Shown here: in pieces, positions 45,699 to 57,009 of the stretch | Layout: each line of letters starts with the position of its first letter | Numbering within the stretch: the first letter of the stretch is position 1 | Source: Tausonia pullulans | Taxonomy: Eukaryota > Basidiomycota > Tremellomycetes > Cystofilobasidiales > Mrakiaceae | Direction of reading: 5' to 3' | Length of the DNA: 64,000 nt | NCBI GenBank assembly: GCA_951802195.1 | Contig: OX637621.1 | Location: 682,001-746,000 of the forward strand | Notes under the pieces: model-generated | What the model saw: only the letters and a program-made list of their open reading frames with translations | Told to the model about the DNA's origin: nothing | Databases searched by the model: none | Translations under genes and position numbers: made by a program

Positions 45699-47566
45699 TT
45701 AGTCAACCCTGGAGAAGAAGCTTGTGATCTTCTCCTTCTTTTTGACTTTGATGGGCTTCTTCTTGCTCCCGCTGCTGCTGATACTGGCAGTCGCAGCGAG
45801 CTTGGGCTTCTTGGCAGGTGACTGACTCAACCGCGCTCTCTTGCTTGGAGCAGCCTGGCCCAGATGTGCATTTCAGCAAGTCAGCTCCGAGCCCAAGTGT
45901 TAAGCCAGCTCTCTTGCACTCACCTTCTCGTCGAGAACCACCACCTCGTGATCCTCCTCGCTCAGAATGGCCATTTTCTTTTCCTCGTCCTCAACAATCT
46001 CGACGTCGCTGCTGACAGCCGTCTTCTCCTCCTTGATCGTCCGCTTGCCCTTCCCTTTACTCTGGCTGTCGACGCTCGACGCCGTCCCCGCCGCCGCCGG
46101 CTTCGAGGATGACGGAGACGATCCAGCGACCGCCGATGATGACGATGGTGTGAATGATGAAAACGCCTGCTTTTTGAAGGCATTCTCGATGCCGTCTTTG
46201 CGCTCAGCGACGGGGTGGATGAACGACTCGCTCTCTTGGCCAACCTTGCCAACCTCTATCCAGCGGGACGAGTGAGGGAAATCAGCAAACTTAAGCACCT
46301 ATAAAGAAAGTGGATTGCCGCACCTTGGGGGACAGCGTAGCTGCACGCGCGAGAGTCATCAGACGAAGCAAGACGTGACTGTTCAAAGAAGCAACTCACA
46401 TGCTCAGATCGCTCGACTTTTCTCCAAAGGGCTTCATGAGCGCCGAAAGCTCAGGCGTCCAGCCCTTGTTATCGACTTTGCCGATACCGCAGTCGAGCCA
46501 TAGCCTCATGTCATCCTCGTTCCTTTAAGAAGGTCAGTCAATGGTCCTACACTTGAGCTGATGAGAGGCATCCGCTCACCTCAGGAGGACCGGCATGCGC
46601 GTGTGGAGGAAGGAGAGAATCTTGGATGACTGAGTGGTGAGGATGGTGAAGGTGAGGAGGGGCTCGTCGGATCCTGAGTAACGAAGTCTGGTCAACGCGA
46701 CTTCCATCAAAGACAGATGGCGACGGAAATGCAACTCTGCCACACCTTCGAAAATGACCTCGTCCCAGAGGCCCGCCATCATGAGCGGAGGGGCCTGCTT
46801 GACGTCGCCCTCAGTCGGATTGCGGATGAAGTAGGGCTTTTTATGCTTTCCCTTCGTCTCCCATTCGTAGAAGCCCGTCACGGGGATAATGCATCGCTTC
46901 GAGGGGGCGAGCGATTTCCAAAGGGTGGAGGGCTCTGCCATCGTACACCCATGATTAGGTTTCAATTGAGACGCTCAAGTCCCAAGTCCACGAATTGAGA
47001 CCCAGCCTCACCCTCAGCTCCTGTGATGCTGATGGACACGTCCAAGGATGGAAGCGACGCGTCATCGTCAGTGGGACCAACCGGGCAGACACGCGTCGAG
47101 ACAGGTCTACATTCAGCGCACACCTCTCGGACCGGGCGTTAATGGTCTTGAGCGCACCCATGTGGCCGGTATCGTGCTTCTGCCAGTGAGGCTGAATGGA
47201 TACCAGTCAGTTCCGGATAAAGAGGCGAGATCCGTGGCGTATATGATTATCCCGCCGCTTCCACGCACAATGAGACCCCAGAGGGCAAACGCGATCCGGA
47301 TATCGGCTCCCTCACGCCGAATTATTGCAACGCGTGTCCTAGGGGCGACATTGTACCTAAAGGGGGGGGGCGGGGGCGGCAGTATTGAGAAACGGGTGTG
47401 AGTGTGCGATGCGAGATCTGTGGCGGCGTGTATCTCACCTCGGTCGAGGCGGGTCCTGCGGTCCCGCTTGGGGAGCCCATCCCCGGACCTGGACGTCAGG
47501 ATAGTGACGCTGGAGCACCGGAATGTACTCATTGCCATTGAGGGCGAGGGCGAAGCGGCCACACAT
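45699..47566 (-). CDS. HMCES: SRAP-domain protein (HMCES/YedK family) with PIP-like C-terminus
   Basis: SRAP proteins covalently trap abasic sites in single-stranded DNA through the N-terminal cysteine. Exons: 47439-47566, 47269-47356, 47124-47191, 47012-47028, 46746-46934, 46580-46673, 46400-46522, 46324-46340, 45924-46255, 45699-45854 (403 aa). The start gives MCGRFALAL, putting Cys2 at the mature N-terminus. The active-site set is present: TINARSE (Asn90, Arg92), GFYEWE (Glu124) and LHTRMPVLL (His187); RYNVAPRT and LWGLIPHWQK are also typical. After the domain (about residue 250) the protein is Ser/Ala/Lys-rich with an acidic patch and KKPK-type basic signals. It ends KEKITSFFSRVD, which resembles a PCNA-binding box. 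Two exons are 17 nt each. The gene is convergent with the helicase and divergent from eIF1A. Confidence 0.9.
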
Positions 47567-47703
47567 GGCTGGATGATGGTCGTTAGGGAGCACAAAAGCG
47601 GAGGTTGGCCGAGTTCCCTTATGCGTCACCTCGTAGAGGCGGCCCAATTCAAAGGACTCCCTCTCTCGATCCAACTCGACCACCACCAGACCCACCTTCA
47701 AGA
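47567..47703. promoter_or_regulatory. 137-bp bidirectional promoter between SRAP gene and eIF1A
   Basis: Only 137 bp separate the two divergent start codons, so both 5' UTRs and core promoters must share it. No TATA box is visible. It is the most compact divergent promoter in the window. Confidence 0.75.
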
Positions 47704-49143
47704 ATGCCCAAGGTCCGTGGCCTTGGGCTTCCCTCCATCTTGTCTTGTGCCTCTCCCTTGACACACTCCCTTCCTCTCATTACCTCCCCTTATAGGCCAA
47801 AGGAAAGGTGCGCGCCCTCCAGCAGACGACGACAGCGCACCTCAAACTTTGCGCTGGATGCTGACCCTCTCTCTGTCTCTCTCGAATGCTTGTCCTCGTC
47901 CTTCCTCGCCTCACTTGCTCGCCTGTTTACTCGCCGGCTCGTTGCTTGCGCTCTTTGTCCTGTGTTTCTTGGCCCACAGGGAGGCAAGAACCGCCGCCGT
48001 GGAAAGAACGAGGCCGACGACGACAAGCGCGAGCTTGTCTTCAAGGAGGACGGCCAGGGTGGGTTTCCTCGCTTCTTTCGCGCCAATGGAGTTATCAGGG
48101 CGGCCCTCAAGCCCTCCACCTTCTTGCACCCGGATGACAAGACGCGTCCTTTCCTGCGATGAAGGCGGGCCAGCTGGGGAAAGGGCTTCAACCGGCGCGC
48201 GCGCGACGGTGGAGGAACCTAGGAGAGAAGGAAGCCCGCGCGCTGTCCACTCGAAGCTATTCGTCCTTCTTCATCTCCAATATGAAGGTCGCGCGCGGCT
48301 AGCTCGAGGGAGGGCGCGACGAGGAACTGATGTGGTCCCTGGCATTGAGACGACGACTTCGTTGGGTCGCCCTCTCACGGAAGAGCGAGCGCGTTGTCCA
48401 GCCTGACTCGTCGCCAGTTCCTCGGCTCCGAGACCACTTCCCTGCACCCACTTTGCGACCTTCATCTGGCCATGCCTCGTCTACCCGCACCTTGGACTGC
48501 CGACAAGCTCTACAGCGACTTTGCAGGCTGATCCTATATCTCGTCTCTGTTCGTGTTTCTCAGAGTACGCTCAGGTCCAGAAGATGCTTGGAAACGGCCG
48601 CGTTGAGGTCGCCTGCTTCGACGGCGAGAAGCGCATCGCCCACATCCGTGGAAAGATGAGGAAGAAGGTGAGAGATCTCAGTCGATCTTCCGGGTCGCTC
48701 TTTCGTCGATTCTCGACGCGCTCGACAACACGCGCGCGCATGAGCGTGACCTGACGTAACTGATCGTGCTTTCCTCTTTCACTTGCCCAGGTCTGGATCA
48801 ACCAGGGAGACATCATCCTTATCTCGCTCCGTGACTTCCAGGACGAGAAGGCCGACGTCATCGTCAAGTACACTTCCGAGGAGGTGCGTCCTTATCGCGT
48901 TCGCTTGTCAAAAGCACTGAGGTTGACTTGCGCTCTCTCGCCTCACGCTACAGGCCCGCAACCTCAAGACGTATGGAGAGCTTCCCGACACGGCAAAGAT
49001 CAACGAGACCGACACGTTCGGTGGCGATGAGGACGATGACGGTGTCGAGTTCGGAGGAGGTGTGTTGACATTGTGGCTCGCCTGCGAAACGTGCGGAGCT
49101 GACTGGTCGTCCTATCTCAGACTCGGACATCGACGACATTTAA
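47704..49143 (+). CDS. TIF11: Translation initiation factor eIF1A
   Basis: eIF1A binds the 40S A site and supports scanning and start-codon selection. Exons: 47704-47712, 47796-47807, 47980-48058, 48564-48667, 48791-48883, 48954-49059, 49121-49143 (141 aa, the normal size). The basic N-terminal tail is [18 protein letters not shown], then the OB-fold with [62 protein letters not shown] and [16 protein letters not shown]. The acidic tail ends DSDIDDI. The first two exons are only 9 and 12 nt, and each covers part of the tail. Intron 3 (48059-48563) is 505 nt, unusually long for this gene set; I could not identify a box C/D or H/ACA RNA inside it. Confidence 0.95.
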
Positions 49144-51890
49144 AACGATTTTATGCGTGCGTTGTCTCAATATCGATTGGTCTCTGCAGACGTCGGCCTT
49201 TTGGCTGACGACCTCTCTTGCTCAGTCGTCGAACAGTTCCCCCTTCTCTTTTTCGATTTCCCACATCGTGCTTTCTCTCTCCCAATCCATCGCTGCATCT
49301 CTTTCGGCATACCATTCCCTTCTCCCTCCCCTCTTTTTTCTTTTCATCTATTTCCACTCTCTTTCTTTTTCTTTCTCTGCACAATATCTGTTGCTGAGCT
49401 GGAACGGAGACCGTGAGAGGGCTGGGATGAAAGAAGATGGAAGGGCGTGGGTTTGAGTTGCGAAGGCCTTTCGGTATGCACAAGCAAAATAGATAGGATC
49501 TCGATTTCGGTCAACGATGGATGTTCGATAATTGTGCTATGAGGCTGCGAGGACCAAGGAGCGAAGGAAAGTGACAGCTTCGAATCGCGGATCCGGGGGG
49601 GGGGGAAGCTGAGGGCATCACGTGGAGACATTCTCAACAGACGGAGGACGGCTCTTCATGGATTCCCGTTCAAGCCACAGAGATGAAAGAGAAGAGGTGT
49701 GAAACAACCCGTACATCAACGTTTTGACGGGAATGGAGAACGTCAGATAGATCGCCACCTGCACGTAGCTCTCCGTGTCCGAAGTCAGCCACTAGCTCTC
49801 TTTCGCACGAACGACCAAAGGCGCATGCATCCCTCGTCTTCGGATCCGTCGGCCGTTCGGTCGCTCGCACGACCCTGAGGTGGACTGAGCGTAGTCACGC
49901 AGGCCAGCAGCGAAGGAGAGAGAGAGAGAAATAGAGTGAGGTAGCTGAACTCCATATGCTGATGAGCGAGCTAACCTGTCAAACGTCGTCTCGATCTTTC
50001 CCGTCTCACCCTCCCTCGCCCACACTCGTCGGGCCAGATGTCCAGATCCCCCGATCCGTCTCACCCTGGGCTCTCCTTCTACTGTTGCTCTTGCTTGCTT
50101 GAAGACTTGAAGAGCAAGCGAACGACAGGGCGGAAGAGGGTGGAAGTTCGGGACTAGACGAGGAGCACAAGAGGTGGAGCGGAATTCAGTTCCGGTTGGG
50201 TCAGAGTCTCTCTCGCGTGCTCGCTCCCATTCTTCTCTCTCTCTCTCCTGCATTCGATATCCGCGGTCAATGAGGGTCTGACGAACCACCATGGAAGCTG
50301 AGAGAGACAAGCAAGACAGGGGCTGGCAGAGGAATCGGAGGTCACGAGGTCGCATGGGCGAGCGAAAGAGCAATGTCAGAGGCGGAGTTGTACGTGGAGA
50401 CGTCGGAGAAACGTTGTCGACTGTGGCGAACGGAGGCTTCTGCGAGAGGAGAGAATGAGTCGTCCGCTAGACCCGAGAAGATGAAGCCGGCTGGGACAGA
50501 TCATCGCCTTTTCATCACAAACTAGGGGCAAGAGGGCGGGGAGCCGGACCTAAGAAAGACAGAAGAAAGAGAGCGAAGTTCGGTTACCTCTGTTCGACAA
50601 CAGACGCCGAAGCTCGGGGTTTCAGCTATTGCTCAAAGGGGGGCACACCCTCGGCCTGAGAGCACCTCGTTAAGAGAAAAACGACGGTGAGGCAGAAGAG
50701 AGAGAGGCGGGGCCGGATTATGGCCGAGCAATGTGCTCATCCTTTCTCTGTGAGCGTGCGTGCGCCTTTACCGGTTCGGACCGTCGGCTCGGTTTTTTCC
50801 ACGCGAGCGGGCTGAAAAGGAGGGAGAATTGCCATGCTAGGAAAACCGGCAAAGCGGAGAGAGCAGGGAGCGAACGGAGATAATGACGGTGAGGCGAATC
50901 AGGCAAACAAGATAAAGAGGTCGAGCAAGGCCATTTGACGGGAATTATCGACCAATCACTTTTCGAGGACGTCGGTGGCCACAGCGCGGCGAGATGAAGG
51001 TTTGCCCGCCTCCCTCTCGGTTCGAACCGGATGAAGATGGAGAGGCCGAGGAGACGGGTCCTTCCGGCTCTCGCCTGTCTTCCTCGCGTGGCAGAGGGTT
51101 TGGCACGAAAGCGAAAAGAGAGGGACCCGGGGAGCAGAGAGCACGAGGCGGAGAAGAGGGCGAGGCCCGCGGCGTAAGAGGAATCGGGGGAGGGACCTCG
51201 GAAGCGCGCAAAACGTGGGGGAAGAAAGAGTCCGCCCTGTCACTCCTGCCGGAGAACCGCACGTCCCCAGCTACGAGGGAGAGAGTGAGAGCGAGACCGA
51301 AGGGTGGAGAGGGGTTGAGAGAGGCAAGGAATGGGAGAGACTGCTCCTCTCTCCGACAACGTCTCACTGTGTTCCTCTCGCTCCCTCTCTCGTCCTCGTT
51401 GGATCTCCTCTTCAACCTCCTCCAGTTCTTCCCCGCTCGCCAACTCGTCCCCGCACTAAACGGCCTGCCCCCGTCTTCCTTACCCTTGGCAGCAGTAAAG
51501 CAAGGAAGACGCCCATCGATCCCTGGCAACACAGACACATAACACGCTCCCTCCCCCGCCCGCACCCCTTCGGCCTATCTTGCATCTTCCCTCTCTTTCT
51601 CCTCGCACGTTTCGTAGAGGGGCCGACGTCTTCCTCCTTGCGAAACCGCCGCCGCCGCCCCCCGCCGCCGCCGGTCACCCGCTTCGCCTGCGCAAGACCC
51701 CCTTCAGCCACGCCTCCACCTTACTCCTCCCCGGCTTACGCCCTTTCGCTCTCTCTCTCTCTGCCCGGAGCCGACGACTCCCATAATCCTCGCCTCTTCC
51801 CCCTCCATTTCCGGCGTCCTCCCTCTCTTCCTTCAACCTAAGCCAGCCCGTGTCACCACTCACCCACCCACCACTCCCCCTCTGCCCGCC
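49144..51890. promoter_or_regulatory. Long upstream region of the zinc-cluster factor gene
   Basis: About 2.7 kb between same-strand genes. After a pyrimidine-rich eIF1A 3' flank (49200-49400), strand composition becomes purine-rich for long stretches (about 50500-51340), then switches to a pyrimidine-rich leader (51360-51885) ending at the ATG. The frames of 190-210 codons on both strands lack domains. A long, composition-skewed leader is typical of regulated fungal transcription-factor genes. Confidence 0.45.
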
Positions 51891-54800
51891 ATGCACCCCT
51901 CAGACGGCGACTCTCCGTCTGGCCATGAGGGTGGCGCGCTCGCCGCCCCGACGTCGACGTCTTACCTCGATGGCGGCGACGCCTACGCCCACAGCCGGGC
52001 CTCGTCCGAATCGGCCTCGTCGTCGTCCCAGGCCGGACCGATAGCCTCGTCGTCGACGACCAAGCTCGCCGTGCCCTCAGGCTCACACCATCACCACTCT
52101 GCTAGTGCCGGATCGTCGTCTTCGGCCGAGGCAGCCACCAGGGCCCTCAAGGAGGCCTCTATAGGCGCGAGGAAGCAGAACGTTGTGCGTGGTCTTCCCT
52201 CCTCTTGGTCCCGTTCATCCCTGGCTGTTCCATGCCTCCCCCCTCGTCCCGCCTCTTCCTCTGTCTGCCTTTTCATACGGGCTTGCTTCGCTCCACCCTG
52301 TCTCACCGTCACTTGCTTGACGCGGACGGGCGAACTGGCGGACGACTCAGTGACCGAACTTGCGGGAAACAAGCGATACCCGGGCCTTGGACGACTTTCC
52401 CTCACCCGTCGCCTTCCCTCTCTGCCTCACTCCTATGCGCGCCGCCGTGTGATCCTCCCGCTGATGACTCTATCCTCTCGTTGTTTACCTGCCTTCACCC
52501 TTTTCGAGTTCCAGGCCTGCGACAACTGCCGCTCACGCAAAGTCAAGTGCACGCGCACCAACGGCACTGAGAAGGTGTGTTCTTCCTCCCTCTCCTGCCA
52601 TCCTCTTTCTGCGTCTCTCTTCCTCTTTCCCTCGTCTTCTCGCCATACAAGCCACCACTCTTTTCCGCCTCGTGCATGCGCGCCCTTCTGTCGACCCGGG
52701 GATCTTTAAAACGACGCGAAGCCGCGTCGCCGCTTGTCGGAGTTTTCCCGCCTCTCTCTCCGCCTCGATCGAGAAGCCGTCGCTGAATCGCCGCCGCCGG
52801 TTTCGGGCTCCTCTCCCTCTCCTGACACTCCTTTTTCCTCTCTTTGTCTGCCTTTGCGACGTCATCTTCTATCCAACAGTGCGACTCGTGTCTTCAGAAA
52901 CAGCTCGTCTGCACGTGAGTGACGTTCTTTCTTGCGACTGACGTGGCATAGACAGTCCGCAGCGGATCTGATACCCGCTTGTCCACCTTGTTCACCCCCC
53001 GCTTCGCCATTTATCGATATTTTCTCTTCATCTGTCCTGCCCCGTCTGTTTCGATCCTCCTCTCAGTGCCCATTATGTTAACGCTCTTAGCCACAAGGAG
53101 CGCCGCAAGCTCGACCACTCGCGATCTGGCCCCGTCAGTAGTACCCAGCCCAAGGTCTCTCCCACAGCTTCTGCCAAGAGTATCGACACCGACAAGCCCA
53201 AATCGAAGCGTGCGAGGCATTCTACTGACGAGGGGTGCGTTTAAATTCCTCGTCAGCGCGTCCGCAGAGTGTATGCGCACGCGCATACATTTACCCGGCG
53301 CGGCAGTCTCCGCAGTCTCCGCGGTCGCTCAGCCTTCCGCTTTCGCGTTTCGTCTGACATCATTGCTGTCTTTTCTCACTCCTCTCTTGGACAGCTTTGA
53401 TACTACGCGCGCTCCGGATCGTTATTCCCAGGGCGGGAATCTTCAGTACCAGCAGCCTCCGGTGCCCACATCCTTTGTCGGCGCTCATAGAGGCTCTCTC
53501 CCGCCCCAGTCGCAGTATGCTCCGCCACAGCAGCAGCATGCTTCGTCGCTCCATGCTGGCGCAAGCTTCCACCCTCACGGGCATCAGCCAGTTGCCCCTC
53601 CTCATTTGCCCGCCCCCTATGCCTCGCATTCCCACCACGCCCACCAGCCTTACACCTCGGCGCACCACACCGCTCCGCCACCGCCGCCGACACCACCAGT
53701 GCCAGCGTTTCCGCCGCCCGTGTCGTCGCTCCTGCTCTACCTGTTCTCTCCGATGGAGGTCACTGGCCCTGAGCTCGGCTACTCGGACCGGAATGCGGTC
53801 GACCGCGAGGGCAGGCATGCCCCACTCTTCAGCGGCTCTCCGACGAGGGCTCACCGGAGTCTGAGTGAAGAGGCTTACCGAGTCGAGTGGGTTTGACTCC
53901 CCTTATATTTGCCCCTGCGAGCTCAGCTGACTCCTTGTGAGCTTACTTAATCTCCGTGCTTCCAGGCTCGCGCAAGATCTCGTTGAGACGTACTTCCAGA
54001 TTGTGCACATCCGCATCCCCCTCATCTCCCCCACCCGTTTCCGGGCCCAGTTCGCCACTGCCCTCGCTCAGGGAAACTCGTCGCACGTCCTCATCGCTGT
54101 AGTGCTTGCCTGGGGTGCCAAATTCTCCGAACACCCGATTATTGCGATGGACCGCGAGGAGACAACGGCGCTTGAGGCCGGAATGGTGCCCCTCGGCGGG
54201 GTGCCGAGGAGCAAGAGCCGGCTCGTCCGACTGCTGGCGATCAGGGCTGCTGAGGTCCTCGAGGCCAACAGGGCTTTCAGGGTTGCCAAGCTTGAGAACA
54301 TCCAGGCGTGGTGAGTCACTCTATGTATTGACAGAATCACTGTCACCCCCTCCTCCCCCCCCCCCCCTTTTTCTCTCTTTCTCGAAAGTCTGGAAGTTGA
54401 CGGTTCACTCTCTCGTCTACAGTCTTTTGATGGAGGGCATGATGGGACGTGCGTTTTATTTCCCTTTTTTCCCTGCCGACATGTCTTCTTTCATTATTCT
54501 GACCTACTTTTACACAATCGATACAGACGCTTTCCCAAAGCCCGGCTCGCTCCCGGGGTCAGATCTCCCCATGAGCAAGTCCCTCTGGGTCTCGTCGGCG
54601 ATCCGACTCCTTCTCGATCTCCAGATCAATCGCAGTCGGACTGTTGTTGCCATCACTGATGAGCAAGAGCGCGGGTCGTCCCTGTTTGCTTGGTGGCTGG
54701 CAGCTCTTTCGGACGCCCATTGCGGAATGATCTTCAGGACGATGCCACTCATGTACGTGCTCTTCCATCCCTGTTGTCGCATCAGAGGCGGTCACTGACG

Positions 54801-56022
54801 CCTCTCCTTTTTCCAATCAGCTTCGACGAGGACTATGACGTTGAGCCTCCGGCAGCGTGGGACGGCGAGCGCGACCTTGCACAGATCCCGCATCCCCTCG
54901 GCAACCTCTCCGAGGTGTGTCCTTAGTCTTCTCTTCTAATGATTTTGCTCACCCTCTCCTGCTCCTCGCAGTACATGGTTTGGTACATTGCGAACCACTC
55001 TCTAGCGCAGGCCGCCCGAAAAATCTGCCGCTCGCTCTGGACACCCGCGATGGAGGCCCACGGCATTCCGCTCGCTCAGCTGACACCGCTCGTCGAGCGC
55101 CTGGCTACCTGGCGCGACGAGCACCTCAGCAAGGTCGGCGTCCCGAGCGTCTGGCCTGCTAGCTGGGATTTTGTCGCTGCCGTTACAGCCTGCGGCTCGG
55201 ACTCCAATTATCACTGCACGTGGCTTGTCGTCAACCGTGCGCTGTCAGATTACGACATCCTTGAGGCTCGACGAGCCCGCGACGGGTCCGGTCCGCCTTG
55301 CCCCGAGGCCGAGATGGTGCGCGAGCGGATCGCCCAGGAGGCTCTCCACGCCGCTCTTCGCATCTCCGCTCTCGTGTGTTCCTTGTCGCTTGTCTTGTCT
55401 GTCTCTCACCCCATGCTGACGTGTAAGCATCTTTGTATGATACCCAGGCCGCCGTCCTTACGACCAATGGTTATCTCCGATTGGACCCGAACGTTCTCCA
55501 CTTCCCCGTCTACGAGGCCGGCGTCCTCCTCGCCCAGCTAGGCCGGCCTGAGGTTCTCACGTGCGTAGCGGGCCTCCGACAGTACGGTATCTCGGCCGAG
55601 CAGTGCTACGACGAGGCCGACATGATGGAGAGCATCTACGAGGATGCGAGGAGGCGGCTCGACACGGTGGATGGTCCGTTGGCGCCGGGTGAAGGAGCCG
55701 TTAGGTCAAACGGATCGTCAACGGCGAGGGTGAGTCTGACAGCGTGCTGGTGGTTGCCTGAGCTTGGTTGACTCTTGTGTGAACTATCCTTCAGTCTGCG
55801 GATGACCTGCCCTCTCCGGCTCAAGGTCAGTATGGGGCCGTCTCGGCCGGACAAGGCGCGGCGGCGTACCTCGGGCACGAGCAGCACCACCGGCAGTCGC
55901 AGCAATCGCATCACCAGCCTCACCCACATCTTCCGCAGCATCAGCAACATCACCACCACAACGGTGATGACACACCCTACGCCCGCAGCGGCAATGAGGT
56001 GGCGGTCGAGGGTGGTCACTAA
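51891..56022 (+). CDS. Zn2Cys6 (fungal zinc-cluster) transcription factor
   Basis: Nuclear DNA-binding regulator, 875 aa. Exons: 51891-52184, 52515-52574, 52880-52914, 53091-53234, 53395-53886, 53966-54310, 54423-54448, 54527-54752, 54821-54914, 54972-55373, 55448-55729, 55795-56022. The binuclear zinc cluster is Cys100-103-110-119-122-129 (CX2CX6CX8CX2CX6C), preceded by a Ser/Ala-rich N-terminus and followed by a basic stretch with KERRK and KPKSKRARH. The middle homology (fungal transcription factor) domain spans about residues 345-650: DLVETYFQIVHIRIPLIS, SSHVLIAVVLAWGAKFS, SSAIRLLLDLQINRS and SLFAWWLAALSDAHCG. Between them is a Gln/His/Pro-rich linker, and the C-terminus is Gln/His-rich. 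The target genes are unknown; isocitrate lyase lies directly downstream on the same strand, which makes acetate or alternative-carbon control a possibility only. Confidence 0.88.
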
Positions 56023-57009
56023 ACGCGTCATTTCGCTCTGCCTCCTTCCCTGTCCCTCTTCTACCCTCGTTTCCTTCTCCATAACTCTTTCGGAAGGAAA
56101 AAAGTATCTGGCAATCTTTGGTCTCGCATCTTGTCTTCATTCCTCATCCCCCCGTTGTCCATTGTTTTTTTTTACAACTACTCCTCCATTTCGCTCCCTC
56201 ACCCCTACTTTCGGGCTTATCGCCCTCCCTTCTCCAAGCCCAGCTGGCCTCTCCCTTCTCTTCGCTTATCGTCGCTTTCCTTCGCAGTCTCTCCCTCTGC
56301 CTCCTCCGTCGACCGTTGTAATCGCCCTAGCTCGCTCCCCCCTTGTCTTTGGCTCTATCGTCCTTTTTTTTCTATCCCCTCTCTATCTTTCTCTCCTTGA
56401 TTCTGCATCAAACAGAATGTCTTTTTAAGCATCGTGGTTTGGAGGGAGTCACGCTGAGAAAAGGTGTCGAGTCATCATGCATCATCCTCACTCGCAGCAG
56501 CTGGCTAGCGGATGACCTTCAATTACGTCTTTTTTCTGCTGGCTGCTCCGTCCGGGCCACGGGAAGATGTGGCGAGGATATGGAGTCGCCGGTGCTCATG
56601 TTGTTAGAACGTGAAGGCTGACGATGGCAGAGTCCGGCTTCTTCCGACCGAGAACCCTTCGCAGTGATGTCCGGTTCGTTGCGCATTACGCGGGTTGAGG
56701 ATAGTCGCCCTTCGGGGCCGCTGTCCGAATGATGAACGAGTCGGGTCGGAAAGATGAGCGAGTCGGGTTGCCTTGCCTGCCTGCCTGCCGCCTACCCGCC
56801 TGCGAGCGAGCGAGCGTGAGAGAACGAGCCTGCTAGGCTCCGGCTAAGGACAGTCGCCGGCTGTGGACCACGGGCGAGGCCGGGCTGCTCCTGCTGCCCG
56901 GCGTCCGTCTTCCTACTTCTCGCCGCCACCCTCTCTTCTTCGTTTTCCTCATCAACCATCATCCCCGAATCCTCCCCTGCTTCTCTCCCCCACATCAAGT
57001 AACTCAAAG
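56023..57009. promoter_or_regulatory. 3' flank of the zinc-cluster gene and promoter of isocitrate lyase
   Basis: About 1 kb. The first 400 nt are pyrimidine-rich and probably 3' UTR. The ICL promoter must lie in the rest, which has a cluster of gcct/gcga short repeats (about 56775-56815) and a CT-rich leader (56925-57000). No gene is seen. Confidence 0.5.

Noticed and set aside
49792-50373. 193-codon frame on the - strand upstream of the zinc-cluster gene
   Set aside because: Arg/Ser-rich biased peptide without domain or splice support, lying in a purine-skewed region where stop codons are rare on this strand.
51005-51045. ggttcgaaccg sequence resembling a tRNA B box
   Set aside because: No matching A box or cloverleaf stems could be drawn on either strand at tRNA spacing.
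50945-51565. 206-codon frame on the - strand
   Set aside because: Same reasoning; a competing frame of 182 codons exists on the + strand over the same bases.
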